Assembly: GCA_033964015.1 (NCBI GenBank)
Contig: CM066924.1
Location: 23,432,280 to 23,496,279 of the forward strand
DNA: 64,000 bases
From: Scolanthus callimorphus
Taxonomy: Eukaryota > Cnidaria > Anthozoa > Actiniaria > Edwardsiidae
Reading direction: 5' to 3'
Numbering within the stretch: position 1 is the stretch's first letter; every line of letters begins with the position of its first letter. Below the pieces are notes generated by a model that worked only from the letters and a program-made list of their open reading frames with translations, did no database searches and had not been told where the DNA came from. Both the position numbers and the translations under genes were made by a program. Positions 62,001-64,000 of the stretch are shown piece by piece.

Positions 62001-62038
62001 CTACTCAACCCGATGGAATCGTCTCTACTGGGAATTGA
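56011..62038 (+). CDS. isl1: Islet-class LIM-homeodomain transcription factor, complete six-exon gene
   Basis: Joined coding exons are 56011-56032, 56207-56396, 57167-57432, 58199-58494, 59477-59686 and 61967-62038, totalling 1056 nt (351 residues plus stop). Introns are 174, 770, 766, 982 and 2280 bp, all GT/AG, and every phase closes. LIM1 spans about residues 15-68 (zinc ligands C15, C18, H37, C40, C43, C46, C65, D68). LIM2 spans 77-130 (C77, C80, H99, C102, C105, C108, C127, D130). The homeodomain is about 180-239, with WFQNKR placing Q229 at position 50 and N230 at position 51. A C-terminal [11 protein letters not shown] segment followed by [10 protein letters not shown] matches the end of vertebrate ISL proteins. 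The known role of the family is nuclear, DNA-binding specification of neuronal and other cell types, with the LIM domains binding LDB/CLIM cofactors. Class assignment is very secure. Whether it is orthologous to both ISL1 and ISL2 (likely pre-duplication) is inference, so the symbol denotes the class. No disabling mutation is seen. Confidence 0.96.
56071..56110 (+). promoter_or_regulatory. TATAAA box and possible alternative first exon inside intron 1
   Basis: A clean TATAAA sits at 56071-56076 within the 174-bp first intron. About 33 bases downstream, ATGCATA|GTGAAT (ATG at 56104, GT at 56111) would splice to exon 2 in the correct phase, giving an N-terminus MHKKRRV. The donor is weaker than that of exon 1. 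This may be chance, or an internal promoter giving a protein five residues shorter. Confidence 0.25.
56207..56396 (+). CDS. isl1: Islet coding exon 2 (LIM domain 1)
   Basis: The exon is preceded by a TTGCAG acceptor and ends at CG|GTAGGT, splitting an Arg codon. It encodes the whole first LIM zinc finger: the CVGCG start, [19 protein letters not shown], and the closing [14 protein letters not shown], all hallmarks of Islet proteins. The eight zinc ligands are present with canonical LIM spacing. LIM1 of this class normally contacts the LIM-interaction domain of LDB-type cofactors. Confidence 0.96.
57167..57432 (+). CDS. isl1: Islet coding exon 3 (LIM domain 2 and start of linker)
   Basis: The acceptor is CGGCAG and the donor is G|GTGAGT, leaving one base of a Gly codon. 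The exon encodes LIM2, including [24 protein letters not shown] and [14 protein letters not shown], which are nearly identical to vertebrate ISL. A weakly conserved linker rich in Thr, Ala, Asn and Gln follows (about residues 137-160). Linker divergence is normal for the family. Confidence 0.96.
58199..58494 (+). CDS. isl1: Islet coding exon 4 (homeodomain)
   Basis: The exon starts after TTCCACAG and ends at ATTCAG|GTGAGC in phase 0. It encodes a Pro/Ser/Thr-rich linker and the complete 60-residue homeodomain: [19 protein letters not shown] in helix 1, [13 protein letters not shown] around helix 2, and [18 protein letters not shown] as recognition helix 3. By inspection only a few residues differ from the vertebrate ISL homeodomain. 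Gln at position 50 and Asn at position 51 support TAAT-core binding. A short Ser/Asn-rich tail follows. Confidence 0.97.
59477..59686 (+). CDS. isl1: Islet coding exon 5 (Pro/Ser-rich region and conserved C-terminal motif)
   Basis: The acceptor is CCATAG and the donor CTG|GTAAGT; the exon is 210 nt, phase 0 at both ends. Residues 259-300 are a Pro/Ser-rich stretch with little conservation. From about residue 306 the exon encodes [12 protein letters not shown] and then [10 protein letters not shown], closely matching the vertebrate ISL1 segment that follows its LHX3-binding region. The conserved block confirms the exon despite its diverged first half. Confidence 0.93.
61967..62038 (+). CDS. 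isl1: Islet coding exon 6 (C-terminus and stop)
   Basis: The acceptor is a T-rich tract ending TTTTAG. In phase 0 the exon reads [10 protein letters not shown], parallel to VNFSEGGPGS of vertebrate ISL1, which identifies it across a 2.28-kb intron. The TGA stop is at 62036-62038. The tail is only 23 residues and lacks the longer Ser-rich end of the vertebrate protein. Another, longer last exon further downstream cannot be ruled out, but the FSE-PGS match and open phase make this the best choice. Confidence 0.85.
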   Translation, partial: VHFSEQAPGSLPTQPDGIVSTGN

Positions 62039-62310
62039 TAATAGAAGAGGACTAGAAGTAATTTATCTATATCGCGCCTCAATTCGGCGCTCATACGCCA
62101 AACCCAATCAAATTCTACGTTCGTTTCAGTTTTAGAATAAAAAGCGAGAAAAATATTTTCAAATTTTCGACAGAAAAATCGCAGCTCGATGCACGAAAGA
62201 AAAGAGATAGTGAAATTGCCATAAATTTATTCAACTTGATGTACATAGCGTATAACATACATATCACGACAGCATATAAATATCTAAGAGATTAATGTCT
62301 TTTTATTAAA
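62039..62310 (+). terminator. Islet 3' UTR with candidate polyadenylation signals
   Basis: After the stop codon an AATAAA lies at 62136-62141 and an ATTAAA at 62305-62310. The second is followed, at about 35-45 bases, by a GT/T-rich stretch (TGTGTTTTT near 62357), which better fits a cleavage site. Which signal is used cannot be decided from sequence, and distal sites may exist. Confidence 0.4.
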
Positions 62311-64000
62311 GTCATATTTCAAGCCATATTTTCTCCGACTTGTTACTATATCCCTGTGTTTTTAATGCACCTATTTTGTGCCTGTTGGCGGTGTATGCTT
62401 GAAAACAGTGCATGTTTCATCTAAGATTTAATACCTTGCAGCACGAAATCTGTTCCATACTTTGCCACCCAACCCCCGTTTGTGCACCCTCCAATTTTCG
62501 CTGATATTTTCTGGTCCGGTTTGTTAACTAGTAATGTGTAAAAAGACATCATAACATCCATCCACATTTCCACCCTTGTAATGTATATTTTCTAGGTTTC
62601 AAAATCAGTGGTTGTACTGCTGTTGGCATGTTGAGAACTTATAGCCTGCATTCATTAACATATAAGATGAATAATTTTATCCAGCTAACACTTTTAGGAT
62701 ATAAAAATGTGTCTTTCTAGGCTTATGTTCCAGGAAATTGTGAACTTTCGGTCTGTCATAATAACCTAATCTGCACTAAAATTTCACCGAGTTTTAGACA
62801 TTGCAAATATCTGTGCGGGAAGTATTTGTCTATTTTTAGCTCTGCAGAAGCTCCAAGAAAACTTAAATCAGCTCATTGTGGTTATCATTTGCTCAATTCC
62901 CATTACCTTTTCGTTGTTGGGAGAATTTTCAGATCAATCACCAGCCTTTCGTGATCTTAAATAGACTCTGTATGGGGTGTTGTGAAATTATCCCCTCTCG
63001 GTTTGCAAATGAAAAACTTCACTGTAGAATTCTTTAGAAGAATTTATTGCCCTTCTCGTAAGATTGATGACTTGTCGGATTTGTGTCCAAAATAGCACAT
63101 GTGAAATCCACAAAAGTCTCTATATCGAGCAGACGGTAAAATCAGATCGAATGGTTTTTATTCAGTTACTCCGCGTACTAGACTAATGATGCTAACATGT
63201 AGTGTTATTAAGAAACTTTGCTCAAACCGTTTATTCGTTCCTCTTGACCACATCCCTTACCAGTGGCCATTTTTAACTGATTATGAATTAGTTACAAACC
63301 CTTACGGGAATTTTAGATTTCATTGTCCTGAGGCCAAACGCGCTGAGGGCAGGACTAAAAGTAATTCTCGCCCTTTATATACGCCGTGCTAAAGGTCATA
63401 CTCTGAGACAGGTTGGAAGAAGGGGGCGCCGTGATCTGTCCCGAATATAGTTGTTGTAGAGGGAGACTAACTATGTTGCCAATGCTAGACTTTCACTTGA
63501 AATTCTTTCATGTGCTCTTGACACAATGGCACAAGGCCACGTTACAGGTTCGTAGGACAATCGATAGCTGTCAATCAATATTTTATTTTCTAGAGAGAAA
63601 AAAAAACCGAAATCTAAAGTATTGTTTGTCTACCGGTGGGTTTCACGTGAAACCATTATAGGCATTATTACTGTATGAGAAATAGATAATACTTGAATCC
63701 TCTACCCGTAACCACGATCCAATGCGTTTATGTTCAGGCAACATAGCCTTGCTTAATTATGTGGAAATATATTTTTGATATAGATTTTTGGGGGTTTTGC
63801 TATCAAAATATGTTGGCACGATAAAGTTCGCTCGCGTAGCTAAAATTCCACAGATCCCTTAATTTCTAAGTTACTGCGTGGCTTTCGAAATCCCACTAAC
63901 TAGCAGGTGAAATCACAATATAAGAAAAAAACATATATAGACATCATACGATTTTGACAAAAATGCCACAAAATCTGTCAATTGTCATATTGGATTTCTT
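62311..64000. other. Downstream flank, nothing recognised
   Basis: No recognisable exon or repeat. Short frames at 63186 and 63413 have no known domain. Confidence 0.5.

Noticed and set aside
1..64000. CRISPR arrays, bacterial operons, rRNA or tRNA genes
   Set aside because: None seen; no cloverleaf with A and B boxes, no regularly spaced repeats and no bacterial gene structure.

Overview
The window looks like animal nuclear DNA. It is AT-rich, nearly empty of long ORFs, crowded with short inverted-repeat (MITE-like) elements, and holds one intron-split gene. That gene is a complete LIM-homeodomain transcription factor of the Islet (ISL) class on the + strand. Its six coding exons lie between 56011 and 62038, with consensus GT/AG junctions and matching phases at every boundary. 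The product is 351 residues, close in size to vertebrate ISL1. Sequence style and repeat content suggest an invertebrate, most likely a cnidarian such as a coral or anemone; this is an inference from general appearance, not a database match.

Layout. 1-10 kb: no gene recognised, AT-rich, a few CpG-dense patches. 10.1-12.6 kb: a dense island of short inverted-repeat transposons plus a non-LTR retrotransposon 3' coding scrap. 12.6-22.8 kb: no gene recognised, one degenerate foldback near 15.9 kb. 22.8-23.3 kb: a 181-bp sequence in three tandem copies. 24.9-28.2 kb: a TACAGTA-ended element, a 27-bp duplication, a near-perfect 138-bp palindrome and a 238-bp sequence duplicated once. 28-44.5 kb: no recognised gene; an 85-bp duplication, a 346-bp GGGCTGGTTT-ended element, and three related sequences (34.1, 35.5 and 37.9 kb), two of which share a coding-like segment. 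44.5-45.4 kb: a foldback element with a second foldback inserted into one arm. 45.4-55.8 kb: no recognised gene; one more MITE-like element and a TC microsatellite. 55.8-62.3 kb: the Islet gene with its proximal promoter region. 62.3-64 kb: no gene recognised.

The window therefore reads as an Islet locus with a long gene-poor 5' flank. Such a flank often carries regulatory DNA of a developmental transcription factor, but nothing here proves that. The LIM domains, homeodomain and C-terminal motif of the product are all intact, so it should act as a DNA-binding factor working with LIM-interacting partners. The most interesting non-genic signals are the nested foldback at 44.5-45.4 kb and the 34/35.5-kb pair, in which six of ten aligned codons differ but all changes are synonymous.
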